Counted from the first letter of the stretch, positions 22,855 to 34,532 are shown. The stretch: DNA of 64,000 nucleotides from Siphonodentalium dalli (GCA_032622095.1 CP136065.1:99953343-100017342), one strand, 5' to 3'. Notes: a model not told the origin generated them from the sequence alone. Made by a program: numbers and translations.

Positions 22855-24035
22855 TAAATTAACAAGACAGTCAAAGACTGTGGGGTCGCTCACCAGACTG
22901 CAAAGACTGATAAGACTGGGACTTTGGAGACCACAACAGTCAGAACTTTTCATAATCACTTTAAAAGAAGTAGATCTAAACAGGATATGTGGCTAGAGAG
23001 GCTTCATGAATGTAGATCGGTGAATATCAAATTACCAAATCTACCAAATCTGCCTTGAAATTACCAAATCTAACTTGAAATTACCAATTGTACACTAGTG
23101 ATCACCCCCTCCTCCAGCTCAAGAAGTCCCATCTCGCCCGGGCTCCAGACTCTCAAGTCTTAGGTTGAAATTTCACAACCGACATCTCAAACTTTCTCAA
23201 TTGTTGGAAATTTTCAATCGCACAAGCGCTTTATATAAAACCATTTAGACATGTTTAAAGCCCAATTATCCATTGACCCAAAAACACTATATGTAGGTCA
23301 GATTAATCAGTCAGGTAGTTCCAAGGTAGACGTTTTAATGAATTTTGTATTTTAATGATTTTTTAGACACAAAAGTCTTAAGTCCCCATAGTCCCGTCAT
23401 TTCTTAACGGGTTGACCTCATGTTAACAGATCTGAATCTCAGTCACTAAAGGATCCTCCATACTATATGTTCCAACCTCTCTTGAGAAGACATTATAAGT
23501 ATTACTATAGAGACATACAGTTATGTCTCTGGTCCCACCCTATTTAAGCTGGTGACCCCATCTGCATAAATTTGAATCCCAGACATCAAAGAACCCTTCA
23601 TACTAAATATCAGTAAAATAAACCTGACGTTCCGTGTAAAGGAAGCATATTAAGAGGAAAACTGTCCTTTGCTTGGCCCCTATTTGACCAGGTGACCCCA
23701 TTTGAACAAATCTGAACTACAGTCACCAAAGGACCCTTCATACCAAATATGAACCCATTCAACCTGATTGTACACGAGAAGTCGTTTTTAAGAATTACAT
23801 GGAGGGCAAGAGTTATGGCCCTGGCTTCACAACCATTTGACAGAGTGACCTCATTTGAACAAATCTGAATGTGAGTCACCTAGGGAACATCCACACCAAA
23901 TATGAACCCATTCAGTCTTATGATCTAGAGAAGATGTTCAAAGAATTGTTGACAGATGGATGGACGGACAGACAGATGAACAGGTGACAGATGAGAAGTG
24001 ATGACTATAGCTTCTTCTCAGGTGAGCTTCAAATT
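22855..24035 (+). repeat. Long interspersed repeat plus HINE-like monomers, copy 1
   Basis: The first 550 bp (ACAAGACAGTCAAAGACTGTG onwards) recur at 38690-39250. The rest is a row of ~165-bp monomers with GACCTCATTTGAACAAATCTG, ending in a microsatellite and TGACTATAGCTTCTTCTCAG. No coding sequence is seen. Confidence 0.65.
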
Positions 24036-24399
24036 TACATTTCATTGAACAAATCTGTCAGTCACCCCCCCACAACACTGTGGGGACATCCCTGTGAGAA
24101 TATGACATACAACATTTATTTGATTGCCAGACTACATTAGCTTAACAAGACCTTGAGAGCAAGTGCATTCTCTGAGAATTATATTCCATTCATGAAACCA
24201 TCAGCTACCAGTGTCTTGAGGCGAGGTGTTGACATAGATAATTAGGTTTTAACAACTGCACACACAGCTTTGTGATACTCCTACAGCTGTGATCAAAACA
24301 AGGATTGTAATGGGGTGAACAAGAGATAATATGGTATGATACAGTGTGGTGTGGCAGGGACAGGAGGTGGGGTGGGGGAGGATGGGGTTGGGTAGCTGT
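24036..24399. other. Non-coding stretch
   Basis: No gene or element is recognised. A GGGGTGGGGGAGG purine run lies near 24369-24390. Confidence 0.3.
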
Positions 24400-24968
24400 G
24401 ATATGTCTAAAAAAATCAAAGGTCAAAATGCAAAAATGTAATTTTTTTTAGAGTTATGTCCCTGGCTCTGCCCCTATTTGACCCATTTGAACAAATCTGA
24501 ACCCCCAGTCACCCAAGGTCTCTCCGTACCAAATATAAGCTAAATCGGCCCAATATTTTTTTAGAAGAAGTCATTGTAAGAATTACTATGAGTTATGGCT
24601 CTGGTTTCTCAACTAATTGACCGGGTGACCTCATTTGAACAAATCTGAACACCAGTCACCCAAGGACCCTCCATACCAAATATTAGCTAAATCTGCCCAA
24701 TGGTTCTGAACAAGAAGTCATTGTAAGAATTACCATGGAGGAATAGAGTTATGGCCCTGGTTTCGCAACTATTTGACCCAGTGACCTCATTTGAACAAAT
24801 CTGAATGAGAGTCACCTAGGGAACATCCACACCAAATATGAACCAATTCGGTCCAATGAAACTTTAGAAGATGTTCAAAGAATTGTTGATGGACGGATGG
24901 ACGGACGGATGGACGGACGAGGAGTGATGACTATAGCTCCACCGGAGACTTCGTCTCAGGTAAGCTAA
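24400..24968 (+). repeat. HINE-like array (GAGTTATGGCCCTGG family)
   Basis: Three monomers of about 160 bp carry TTGACCCAGTGACCTCATTT and ACACCAAATATGAACC. They are followed by GGACGGAT repeats and a short hairpin (CCGGAGACTTCGTCTCAGG) before GTAAGCTAAAA. A close relative is at 41140-41832. Confidence 0.7.
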
Positions 24969-25046
24969 AAACCTACAGTTGCAATAGAGCCTTTATTTGC
25001 ATGTTTAATTTTCAAATCAGAAATATTATGTCATATTTATGATATA

Positions 25047-25178
25047 CAGTAATGGTCTAAGTCAATGCTACATTAATGCTCTAAGTAATCGACTTCTTAA
25101 CCACAGCAGAATTATGGGTAACTTTTCAGGATTTAGTTGGAAATATGGCTTGTTGCCATTCATCGGAAAGCTCTCCCC
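25047..25178. mobile_element. TA-flanked palindromic MITE, left half only
   Basis: The left arm of the 6542-6752 family is present, starting CAGTAATGGTCTAAG with an internal duplication of the first bases. It stops near the centre of the palindrome (GAAAGCTCTCCCC). The right arm is lost. Confidence 0.65.
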
Positions 25179-25194
25179 ATGTATGTATCTGTGT

Positions 25195-26570
25195 TGGTTC
25201 GGCGTAGAAGCCTCATTAAGTTATATGGGAATAAAAGGTCAGCCGACCACATGTCAGTGTCCCCCGAAAACGTGGCAAGTCGATGCCGCTTTGTTAAAGA
25301 AATTATAAAAAATGTTCTAAGTCGAAAGGGTTAAAAATTCCGTAAAAAATAATTTTTCCGTCATCTGTATACATGTTGCACATCTTCAATATATGGGCAA
25401 CAATATTCTGAAGTTTCAAATCTCTAGGATGAAAACTGTAGGAGTTGATTACACCATGAAGGTACCCTCGTACTGAAAATTAAAAAAAATGTTGAAAGTC
25501 GAAAAGGGTTAATAACTCAGTCAAAAAATAATTTTTCTGTCATCTCTATACATGTTGCCAGGGTTTCCGCTATACCGGCAGGGGGTCCCCTTGACGGCCC
25601 CGTTCCCCTCGCCAAGTTTTCCCCTCCTGCCATACCCCAGGACATTCTGCATGTCTATAAAGGTATCAAGATGTTTAAAACTTCTGAATTTTGTTGGAAT
25701 AGTACTAAGGAATTTTGAAAGGTGAATTTATTTTATATCTTGTGAGTGTACACACTCTAAAATTGAAACAGGAAGTGATCGGAACTGATATCGCTAGAAG
25801 CTATGCCTTTGAGGCTGGTTAGTTACGTTGCGGTTAGTACCCGGTTATGTTATGCAAAAGAGCAGTATTTTAATCGTACCTGTCATGTTTTATACCGCAA
25901 AATATACTGTTCACTTTGTAATAGAGCGAGAGAGAAATGTGGGAGTAGCCGCACTGGGCATCAAGGCATCTTATCCCTGCCCACAAAGAATACTCATTGG
26001 CCAGATATGTAATCAGCCTTCTATATTTACACTGCAGCTGCTAAAATATATTCCGATTACGTTGTGCATCCGAAATATCTGCTGGGTCTTCCACAGTGAG
26101 TCTTTTAACTCGGGATCCAAATTACTGGTGTTCTGTACTTCGTAAATTAATTTATATCTAATAAATTTACTAATTTTAAAGTTACAGGTACATGTATAAG
26201 GTTTGATAGCTTGGCACTTGGGCAGATGTGGAACAAAACAATCTGCTATTTCTACTCTCACATGATTCTATTGGCCGATATAACAAAAGTAGTTCAACCA
26301 GTGCTAAAACAGACTACTTTTACCTGGATTTTTCCCCTTGACGGCTACCGGCCCCATTCCCCTACCCCCTAGTGGAAACCCTGATGTTGCACATCTTCAA
26401 TATATGGGCAACAATATTCTTAAATTTCAAATCTCTGGGATGAAATCTGTAGGAGGAGATGATTACACCATGAAGGTACTCAAAAGTGTGATGGACGAAT
26501 GGACGGACGAATGGACGGAGCTCTTTTTTATAGTCCCCCGAAAATTTATTTTTCGGGGGACAATAAATGT
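25195..26570 (+). repeat. HINE-like element, relative of the 192-bp array family
   Basis: Monomers carry CATCTTCAATATATGGGCAA, AAATCTCTAGGATG and GTTGATTACACCATGAAGG, the phrases of the array at 11639-12790. It ends with GGACGAAT repeats and a hairpin (TCCCCCGAAAA and TTTTTCGGGGGA). It is split by the hAT MITE at 25559-26383. Confidence 0.7.
25559..26383. mobile_element. 825-bp non-autonomous hAT element
   Basis: The ends CAGGGTTTCCGCTA and inverted CAGGGTTTCCACTA are flanked by ATGTTGC at 25552-25558 and 26384-26390. The uninterrupted target phrase CATGTTGCACATCTTC is visible at 25370, so the insertion can be read directly. An eighth target base (A) seems lost on the left. No transposase is present. 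Confidence 0.8.
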
Positions 26571-26629
26571 ATCCTCTGCTGGAAAACAGGTGTCCCCAAA
26601 TTATCTCTGGATTCTTCCCTGATACAGGC

Positions 26630-26815
26630 AAAGAGTAAAATCCAAGATGGCCACCAGCGGCCTTGTTTTCCATTGAAAATTCATCAAATTTGATTGCTCC
26701 AATCTGTAAATTTTTAAATCAATTATCCAATAAATGTGGGCTGCAGGGTGTGAAAATTGATTCAAATTTGAAATCCAAGATGGCTGCTGGCAGCCATATT
26801 TTTTCACTAATTTAT
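26630..26815 (+). repeat. Two AAGATGGC-family monomers
   Basis: AAATCCAAGATGGCCACCAGC and a second unit with AAGATGGCTGCTGGCAGCC are present without a terminal hairpin. Confidence 0.55.
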
Positions 26816-26819
26816 TATT

Positions 26820-27080
26820 TCCCCTTATGAATGACGGCCGCCTGCTAGTGCGTGGAAGTAGGTCCGTACTCAGTACTGACGTATATCAGCCAAGAGGTTA
26901 ACTTTCAACACCTTGCTCAGCATCAACATCTCACACAATAGCCATATGGTCACTTTGTAGGATGCCCAGGGTTGTCCTAAGTTAAAATATCATTAAAGTG
27001 ATGTGAAACACTCAGCTGGAGTCTTCCGATTTTCAAAGCGAACAAGAGCTGGACTATCACCCGGTGTGTACCCCCCCATA
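26820..27080. other. Non-coding stretch
   Basis: No gene is seen. A fragment near 26993 (TTAAAGTGATGTGAAACACTC) is the end of the repeat found at 37577-38470 and 63440-63805. Confidence 0.35.
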
Positions 27081-27570
27081 TGGCATACCGCCTTATTATA
27101 CCGTAAGCAATGGTCTATTTTATTTTAAAGCCGTCCTAAATTTATTGATTACCTCCACCCAATTCCATTGAGACCTGATGACTCATAGTTGAGATATTCA
27201 TGTGGACAGACAAAATATGAACATTTATATATAAACAAAGAGAAATAACCTTAGAATAAAGAATGCAAATAAAACCAATTAAAACTGAACATTTGTGCCA
27301 AATTTCATTGAGATCTGATAACCCGCGATGGAGATATCTGATACTGACGGACAAACAAAATCAACATTTCCCAATAAACAAAGATGAATATCTCTAGAAT
27401 ATCCACATCTTGGTGAACATCCATACCAAATTTCATTGAGATCTGACAACCTGTGGTTGAGATATCTGCTTGGACAAATGGATGGACAGCCAGAAAGATG
27501 GATAGATAGACGAAGAGAATACCGGGTGCATGTAATCCAGTATACCCACATTCCTTGTGGGTATAATAAT
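27080..27570 (+). repeat. HINE-like array, ~115-bp monomer
   Basis: Three units carry CCAAATTTCATTGAGATCTGA and GAGATATCTG, each followed by a GGACAAA phrase. The end is a microsatellite and a hairpin, TATACCCACATTCC and TTGTGGGTATA. Confidence 0.65.
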
Positions 27571-27695
27571 CCTGCTCATTTTCGCTAAATTTACTGATGT
27601 TATACCAGTATATAGATGAGCGAATTGTAGTTTTCTGTGGCAACTGTTTGATGTTTCATTCTTAGAACTATAAGTTAAATCATGAAATAAGTATG

Positions 27696-27930
27696 AACAA
27701 GAGGTGTGCACTCGCAATTAACATCATGCAGTCCTAAGGAGATTGCATACAAAAAATTATTGAAATCGGTTCATAGTTGTTCGAGTTATGAGGTCGGACG
27801 GACAGACGGACGGACGGACACACGGAGGGAGAAAGTGTGACGGACGGACACACGGAGGGATAAAGTGTGACGGACAGATGCAGTCAATCCAGAATACCCC
27901 CCATTTTCTTCGAAAGTGGGGGTATAATTA
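27696..27930 (+). repeat. Short HINE-like element (AACAAGAGGTGTGCACTCG)
   Basis: It has the same start as 16696. A single short monomer is followed by two blocks of GGAC repeats (the second a local duplication with CACACGGAGGGA). The hairpin is TACCCCCCATTTTCTTC with AAAGTGGGGGTATA. Confidence 0.75.
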
Positions 27931-27978
27931 ATAATATGGCTTTAAACATGTGTACTTTCAACTAGGAACATGTCTTAC

Positions 27979-28023
27979 CTGACATTTCTGTAGTACTTTG
28001 TTTAGCCTCTGGATTTCTGTGTC
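27979..28023 (-). CDS. 45-nt exon of the unidentified host gene
   Basis: On the minus strand, TTTTCATTACAG precedes the exon and GTAAGACATG follows. The 15 codons read DTEIQRLNKVLQKCQ, phase 0-0. The leucine and isoleucine spacing fits a coiled coil. It has the same strand and phase as the exons at 14591 and 32040. Linkage is inferred. Confidence 0.55.
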
Positions 28024-28374
28024 CTGTAATGAAAATTATTTCTAATTTTCTACCTTATTTGGAGCAAGAACGGAACCTGAAAGGATCCCCGAGGGACTGA
28101 GAGGGTAGACATTGAGGTCAGCTATATGCATAATAGTACATATATGGATAATAGGCTAATTAGCCAAATGAGAATAGCAACAGATTAATTTGTGGCTCTT
28201 TGATTTCAAAATGCATACAGTGGACATAATACTTATGTATGCTTTGATGACAGATTAGCTAACATTCAGCAAACACTGGGGTTCATTCAGTTTGTTGAAT
28301 TTTTTTAGCGGTCAAAATCCCATAACCCGCCGTTCATTTCTTAAATAATTCCACTGATATCATTCTCTACAAAG

Positions 28375-28620
28375 GGTGCACACTATCAGTTGCCAAATTG
28401 GCCAATGGCCCATTTTTATCAAATAGCCAAAGAAAATCCAATTTTGCCAAACTTTTTGGCAAAAGTGTTTCAAGTCAATAGCCAACAATCACCTCTCAGA
28501 TCAACAGTTGCTCGCCTGTGTATGGATAACAATTAATCCAAAGTAACAAACTACTTATAACGAGAGGCAGGTGTTTAACCCATCCCTTGGCGATAATAAA
28601 TAGCTATGATCGGAATCATA
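28375..28620. repeat. Isolated hAT-like end
   Basis: AGGGTGCACACTATCAGTTG, then repeated GCCAAAT/TTTGGC phrases, resembles the left end at 42974 and 20771. No partner end is found. The phrase TGTTTAACCCATCCCTTGG also occurs near 45628. Confidence 0.35.
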
Positions 28621-28891
28621 ATCTAGAGTTTTGATGTTGAATTATAGTTTAAAGTTTCAAGTTTTATTTAGCAATACCAATGAATTTTGGTTTCTGCTGT
28701 AACATAAACAAACATTGATTACAAAAACACAACAAAAAGAATTATTTTTTTACATGTATATGTACGTTTTTGTTTGTTTTTTTTAAAATGTTTTTCCTTG
28801 AATTGGTGGTATTGAGGAGAAGCTTATCTCATTCCATGCATGTTTTTATGAATTCACATACCAACTTCGTTTCTTTTGCATTATTAGGGTT

Positions 28892-29533
28892 TTAAATTCT
28901 TTTAATTATTAGACCTGCATCTGTTGATCCCGCAGAAAAATCAAATCTGGTTAATCCCAGCTTATTCAAAAGGGGTGCTCTGTGTTCAGTGTGTTTTTGA
29001 CAAAATAATAAGAAATGCTCTTCATCTTCCATAATGTTACAAAATGAGCATTTCCTATCTTTCCTATCAGGTTTTGGTCTTTTCATGCGTTCAGTTTCTA
29101 TGCCCAGTCTATGAGCACTCAGCCTCAATGATGTGAGGAATTTTGTGAGATTTTTGAGTATTCTAAATTTCAGATAACTTTGTAAATTAAAACTCTGATA
29201 AATGTTACTGTATAACAAAAGTTTATTACCTTCTACCTTTTGTGCAAGATGACTTATTTGTCCATTAACTTCTTCTTCATGGAATTGATAAACTTTTTCC
29301 TCAATATCATTCATGTTCAAAGACGCAAGATCTATATTGAAACGGCTGGTGATTTTGTTCAGAGCTTGTTGCCAAGATTTATGCCCATCTTCAAACAACT
29401 CTTTATCCAACTCATACACTTCTTTTAATAATCTGTCTGATGGAAGCTGTGTTAAATGTACATAATATTTTAGAGCTTGTTTAAATATAAAGTTTGCTAT
29501 TGGTTCACAACCAAACTCGCATCTACTAGCCAA
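28892..29533 (-). pseudogene. LINE ORF2, C-terminal domain with CCHC knuckle
   Basis: This frame has 213 residues. Near its end LRLSAHRLGIETERMKRP is followed by C-x2-C-x7-H-x4-C (CSFCNIMEDEEHFLLFC), the knuckle found after reverse transcriptase in many animal LINEs. It ends at a normal stop (TDAGLIIKRI). The upstream join to the RT part is broken by stops near 29540-29600. Confidence 0.75.
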
Positions 29534-29606
29534 ATTCGATTATTTTTTTGATATTCCTAGGAGGTATTTGCAAAATCTGGTATGTATTTTTTCAAAACAG
29601 CTTTGT

Positions 29607-30074
29607 TCACTGAATAAAGTTTTCAAAGAGAAATCTGCCATCCATATCTCTGATCCATATACTGAATTGACGGTCAGATACATCAAAATCTAATATTTTT
29701 GCTTTAAGGCTAAACACAGCTTTCAGGTCTTTGTCAGCCATGTGGGCAGCTGCTTGTTGTAAGTTCCCATTTCTGGGTACAATTGCTCCCAAGTATTTGT
29801 ATTTATCAACTACTTCAACTATATTTCCATACATAAGAAAATTAGTTTGAGTAGTTCTTAATGTCACAGGATGTGACTGTTCAAATTTGAATATATTCTC
29901 CAGATCATTGGTGTACAAATTGAAGAGAAGAGGACTCAAACTGTCCCCATGTCGAACTCCTCTCAATGCAAACTGGGGGTCAGAAATATAAATCCCCTTT
30001 TTTATGACAAATTTGGAATTTGAATACATGTTTTTCAATATTGTGTAAAACATTCCACCCACTCCAACATTCAT
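29607..30074 (-). pseudogene. LINE reverse transcriptase, downstream part
   Basis: Landmarks are GVRHGDSLSPLLFNLYTNDL (motif B) and VDKYKYLGAIVPRNG (after motif C). The motif C Y/F-A-D-D box expected between them is missing, apparently by a deletion, so the polymerase is inactive. Confidence 0.75.
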
Positions 30075-30366
30075 TATTTTTTAGCAATAATCCTTGTCTA
30101 TAAACAGTGTCAAAAGCTTTAGAAAAATCAACAAAACAGGTATATACTGGTTTTTTAAGTTTATGAACATATTTATTAATGATAGTTTTCAGTGTGAATA
30201 GATGGTCCAATGTTCTATGATCTGGGCGAAATCCTGCCTGAAATTTACAGTAAATCTTAGTGCTGTCTAAAAATGTATGTAACCTTTGTCTTAAAATGGA
30301 AGTAAATAATTTATCTAGGCAACATGCTAAACCATCTATAGTTATTGCAATCATTGATATCACCAC
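29980..30366 (-). pseudogene. LINE reverse transcriptase, upstream part
   Basis: The frame includes QAGFRPDHRTLDHLFTLK and CFVDFSKAFDTVYRQGLLLK (motif A with its catalytic D). Upstream, in another frame to about 30440, sequence reads GSFPEAWNIASISFLHKGGD and NDCNNYR, the expected preceding RT motif. At least two frameshifts separate the parts. Confidence 0.75.
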
Positions 30367-30444
30367 CCTTATGCAAGAAAGATATTGAAGCTATATTCCA
30401 AGCTTCTGGAAACGAACCCTCATAGAGTATACTGAACATTATGT

Positions 30445-31780
30445 GCTAAAGAAGTACATTAAAGACAAATACACATAATAACAAAAAATTATTTGAATTT
30501 ATGGGCCCTAGTGCCAATTTTGCACTAGTAGTGTCACATTAACATTGGAATACCATAGGACCCCAAACCTGAGATATTAACTGAAAACAGCCCATATCCT
30601 GGTGGTCAGTATAGCTCTCAAGAAACATATTTAGCAATACAAATTTTAAAGTGTTATATATACATACAGCCATAATATGATGAGGATACTGACCACTATG
30701 ACCCCCTAACTGGAAAAAGATTAACCACAGTTCATATAAAAGACAACAAGTAGCCCTTTGCAAGATGAATGATGGGCAGCTGTTTCAAAGCCTAGACTCG
30801 AAAAATGTTTGGCAATATTTGAAACACATTTTGTGTAAATTGGACTTTGTGCAGGAATATTATAATACCACTGGTTTGTTTTTTGCAGAAAACAAAGATT
30901 GAACTGGCTAGAACTTTTATTATTTAATTTCGGTTTATCGAAACATTTTCGACAGACGCATATAATTCATGTTGAATCGTTGCGTGCATTACCACAATAG
31001 AGGTATATATATCTCAATCTTGGTATGGTGGTTCCGTTGAAAACACCATTTTACTGAGGAATGTATAGGTCTAATTGTGGGAACACAGCTCACTAAACTG
31101 CGGTCTTAATTAATTAATTTTCAAAAGGAGAACAATCGTTCTCAATCGGAATTACCTCAACTTTTTTCTGATGCTAATTCCCAGGATACGGGACATTTGA
31201 CCTCTGACATTTCCCATAAACAGAGAATAATAGTTCAGGGAATGAGCATGTTGACAAATGTTAATCAAAGACCTACACATGCATGAAATCGTGTTGTTTA
31301 TACTAAATTAGTTTAGTCGGAATTTGCTTATCATGTTTTTTTTTGTGACAGATGGAGTTAGATAATGTGTATTCTTGAAACTGTGACATATAATGCACTA
31401 GCAATGTGTTAACTTAATTTTTGGGATAGATATTATCGGATTTTGTGAGCTATTTTAAGACAGGCCATAAACTCTACTTTCTCTTGTCAATCTGTGACAT
31501 CACAAACAATGGGGAGGTAAGTCATGTTGTTTTCACTGAAATTGGAAACCTATTTAAAAATTCTGAAACAATGACGCCGCATATCAGCAGATAGGTGCGT
31601 TGGTAAAATATCCCCTTTGTGGCATAGGTTTTCTGACCAACTAAATGAATTTTTAGTCAAGTGATGAAAACTATTGTATGTCACATTTAACGGAACTCTG
31701 ATATATGCATGTTTGATATCATCATGCTTGGGAAAGACTGCCCTTTAAGTTCAAATATGCAAAGCTTAAATTTGACCTAA
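30445..31780. other. Non-coding stretch
   Basis: No gene is seen. A block near 30640-30760 (CATAATATGATGAGGATACTG, TTCATATAAAAGA) recurs near 46240-46310. A strong donor-like GAG/GTAAGT at 31512 has no convincing exon. Confidence 0.35.
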
Positions 31781-31789
31781 TCTGAAGAC

Positions 31790-32560
31790 ATACAAGCAAT
31801 ATAACTCCCGCCCAAGATTCTAGGCATTACTCGGTCCAAAAATAGCATCATCCCAATCGATATCCCAAGCTGTTGTTGACCGAGAAGACTTGGTTTACGT
31901 TTTGCCATGACCAAATTCCTATACTCAACATTCACTTACCACTACGGTAATGTAATTACATGTATCCTATTTAAACACATAAGCTTTTTGAAATGTATGT
32001 AACATGTAGAACATGAATGAGATGTAAATGTTTATATACCTTATTGATTGTGCCTTGAGTAACGACACTTGTTGAGCTCTGGCCACCCTGAGAAATAAAA
32101 AAATAAAGTTAATTACATGTACTAGAAACAAGTGAGTGACAATAAGTACTATTAATTTAAAAAGAGGCGCTTTTCCACACATTCCACAAAAAACATGGCT
32201 TGTTGGTGTTGCCTTTAATAGCAAAAAAATTAAATTCTGGCAAAATAAATGGATCAAACTTTTTATTCCAATTTGAACCATAAATATTGTTAACAACACA
32301 CCTAGTTTTATTTGATTGCAATAGCTAGGACAATCAATAATTAGCCAGTAAGTTGATAGACAAGGGGCATAACTCCATTAGAAATGATTGGAACAGACAC
32401 GAATTCGAACTTGGTGATTCATCAACATACCAAAATTGAAAGTGATCAGGTAACGGAAGTTATCACCCAGATACGCAAATAATCAGTAAATTCTAAGTAC
32501 ACTGAAAGTGTCAATGGCTCAACTGCTCAACTCGGAGAGGGTATATGTTGGGAAATGTCA
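31790..32560. repeat. Segmental duplication, copy A
   Basis: From AACTCCCGCCCAAGATT through AGCTCAACTCGGAGAGGG this block matches 35650-36440 in the same order with small indels. It contains the 48-nt exon at 32040-32087 and ends in HINE-like sequence. Confidence 0.7.
32040..32087 (-). CDS. 48-nt exon of the unidentified host gene (copy A)
   Basis: A strong acceptor (TTTTTTTATTTCTCAG) and a donor (AAG/GTATATAAAC) enclose 16 codons, GGQSSTSVVTQGTINK, phase 0-0. The paralogous exon is at 35917-35964. Both keep the frame and splice sites, which supports a real exon. Confidence 0.55.
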
Positions 32561-32599
32561 TGCATTGCAGTTAATGAGATGATTAACAAACATTGTCAA

Positions 32600-33345
32600 A
32601 CAGTTCAGACATAGTTGCGTCCGACTCGTATACATCAATGGTTTGTGTTGCCTTCTTGCAGAATGTCACCCACTTCACACATTTTATTAAGTCGACTAGT
32701 GTTCAATTAAGCCTGATGCGAACTCATCGCTATCAAATCAGTCAACATGTCAAGTCATTGTTTGTGAGTCAACAACATAAAAGTGTTTGTATATCCTTTT
32801 TTTCTTCACACATAGCAGCCAGTCAGAATTCAGCTGACATCTGATAAATAAGATCATAGCGGTAGCACTGTTTTTAAATGGGCGGGCTCACAGACTTGGC
32901 AGCAATCAAAGGATGAATTTATTAATGTTCGATGAATCTGTATTTACCTTCATATATAGATGTGCGAATTTATAAACTGTAACAACATGGCATCGATGTT
33001 TTTAACCATTATTCTTCTCCACATTTTAAAAGTGAGTTATCGTCAATGTTTCCACGTCAATATTTTTGTTGTTGATATTCTGTTGTGGTTTCGACACTAT
33101 CGATTTGTTATGGCAGTCCCTTTAGACGTTATTGCATAATTTTTCAACATTTACTTTTCAACATTTTTTCACATTCACGAGATTCATTTTGACATCCCAT
33201 ATGAGCTCCATTTTGATATCAAGTTTTCTTATTGCCATAGTTTTTTCGCCCTTAAAACGCAGTTCTACAGCTGCAACCGTCTTGATTTTGACAATTTCAG
33301 AGTGGATGAAATGTTGGTCGAATAAGATGGCGTCCTATGTTAGTC
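32600..33345. other. Non-coding stretch
   Basis: Short open frames near 32593-32844 and 33132-33353 show no family resemblance. No element ends are seen. Confidence 0.35.
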
Positions 33346-33353
33346 AGGGTTAA

Positions 33354-33997
33354 AGGGGTACTGTACACAGAGATAGGCGATTTTTTTATTCACTCCCATT
33401 GAAATAACTTTCAAGTTAGATTGTGTTCGTGTTTATATGAGTTTCGTATAAACCTAATTTAGCGAAGAAAATATTGATCTTGAAAACAAAAATATTATGA
33501 TTTCAAACTACGCGCCATGGTTTGACCTTCACCTGATAAGACGCAGGTCGCAGGAAGAACCGGAAGTTCGCTGCTCACAGTTTCGATTGATGCCTTCAAT
33601 CTCTTCCATCGAACAATCTCACTCCCTATAAAAATACTTGACGCTTTATGACTCTTGTTTCTTTCTCCTTTTTCTGAATCGGTTATAACGGGCCTTCCTT
33701 TTGCAGGTAACATGTTTTGTTTGCAACTCAATAATGTTCGCGAACGGCCGTCGACAAAAGACACGCAACAGATACTATTTCAAGAACGGTAACTCGTACT
33801 GGCATAATTCTCCATTTTATGACTCCAGCCATAAATGAATTTATATTAAATAATTCAATTTTACTTTTGTGATGGCCTGTTAACCGGAACGTTTTCAGTA
33901 AACATCGTCGACTCAAATTAGTTATTTTAAAATATAATATTGATATTAGATCGTTATTGTCACCTGGAATTTATTGAAATTGGGGTACAGTACCCCT
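33354..33997. mobile_element. 644-bp TTAA-flanked MITE, copy 2
   Basis: The ends AGGGGTACTGTAC and its complement are flanked by TTAA at 33350-33353 and 33998-34001. The length is identical to copy 1 (10438-11081), in the same orientation, with scattered substitutions and balanced small indels. Confidence 0.8.
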
Positions 33998-34009
33998 TTA
34001 ATATATTTA

Positions 34010-34393
34010 TTAATATGATAAGCTTTTGTTAAGACGCAAAAAAATGAGTCCTCCACACCCTATATTCGTCAAGATTGTTGCTGTCCCCATGAAATTACAA
34101 ATTCTGTTTTCGTAGTTTGTCATTGTGTCCCGCTTCCTGTCCCATTCCACACTTTGTCTCTCAGAGCTTGCAACTTCCTGTTTCGCTTTCATTTTGGAAT
34201 TTCCAGCAGTCTCGCGAGGTCTCAGTCTTGGACTGGACATAATGAATTGGAAAAATTTGAACGAAATATTCTTCGTTTTCTTACTTCTGACATATTTCAT
34301 GGCCAAGTTATGGAATAATTTATAGCACACAGTATAAAACGGTCGTGCACATAGAACTGTCAGGAACAAAAACAAAACGGGTATGAAATTCAC
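34010..34393 (-). CDS. Possible small secreted or membrane protein
   Basis: An ATG-started frame of 127 codons begins MNFIPVLFLFLTVLCARPF, which looks like a signal peptide with a small-residue cleavage site. A basic region (KYVRSKKTK) and a polar middle (KAKQEVASSERQSVEWDRKR) follow. It has no recognised domain. The stop lies 9 bases from the TTAA flank of the MITE at 33354-33997. It could be a first exon or a chance frame. Confidence is low. Confidence 0.25.
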   Translation of the reverse strand: MNFIPVLFLFLTVLCARPFYTVCYKLFHNLAMKYVRSKKTKNISFKFFQFIMSSPRLRPRETAGNSKMKAKQEVASSERQSVEWDRKRDTMTNYENRICNFMGTATILTNIGCGGLIFLRLNKSLSY

Positions 34394-34532
34394 CTGGAAT
34401 CGTCTTAAACTCGATGTGTGATTGTCCCAATGGGACTATGGATACCACCTGTGTTTTTAAAACACTAAGATGTTTCACATGTCAGTAAACATTTATTTAA
34501 AATAATAAAATAACAGATTCCCATTGCAGGAG

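Larger units (their letters stand above)
28640..30440 (-). mobile_element. Non-LTR retrotransposon (LINE), 5'-truncated and broken
   Basis: Three minus-strand coding blocks (29980-30440, 29607-30074, 28892-29533) follow the order of a LINE ORF2: fingers and palm of reverse transcriptase, thumb, then a C-terminal CCHC knuckle. About 250 bp of AT-rich 3' UTR-like sequence follows to 28640. No endonuclease is present, and no target duplication was found. Confidence 0.75.

Noticed and set aside
25803-26145. Overlapping frames of 69-105 codons
   Set aside because: They lie wholly inside the non-autonomous hAT element at 25559-26383 and show no transposase motifs.
31440-31525. A first exon ending in ATGGGGAG before GTAAGT
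   Set aside because: Only the donor is good. There is no coding length and no downstream partner exon.
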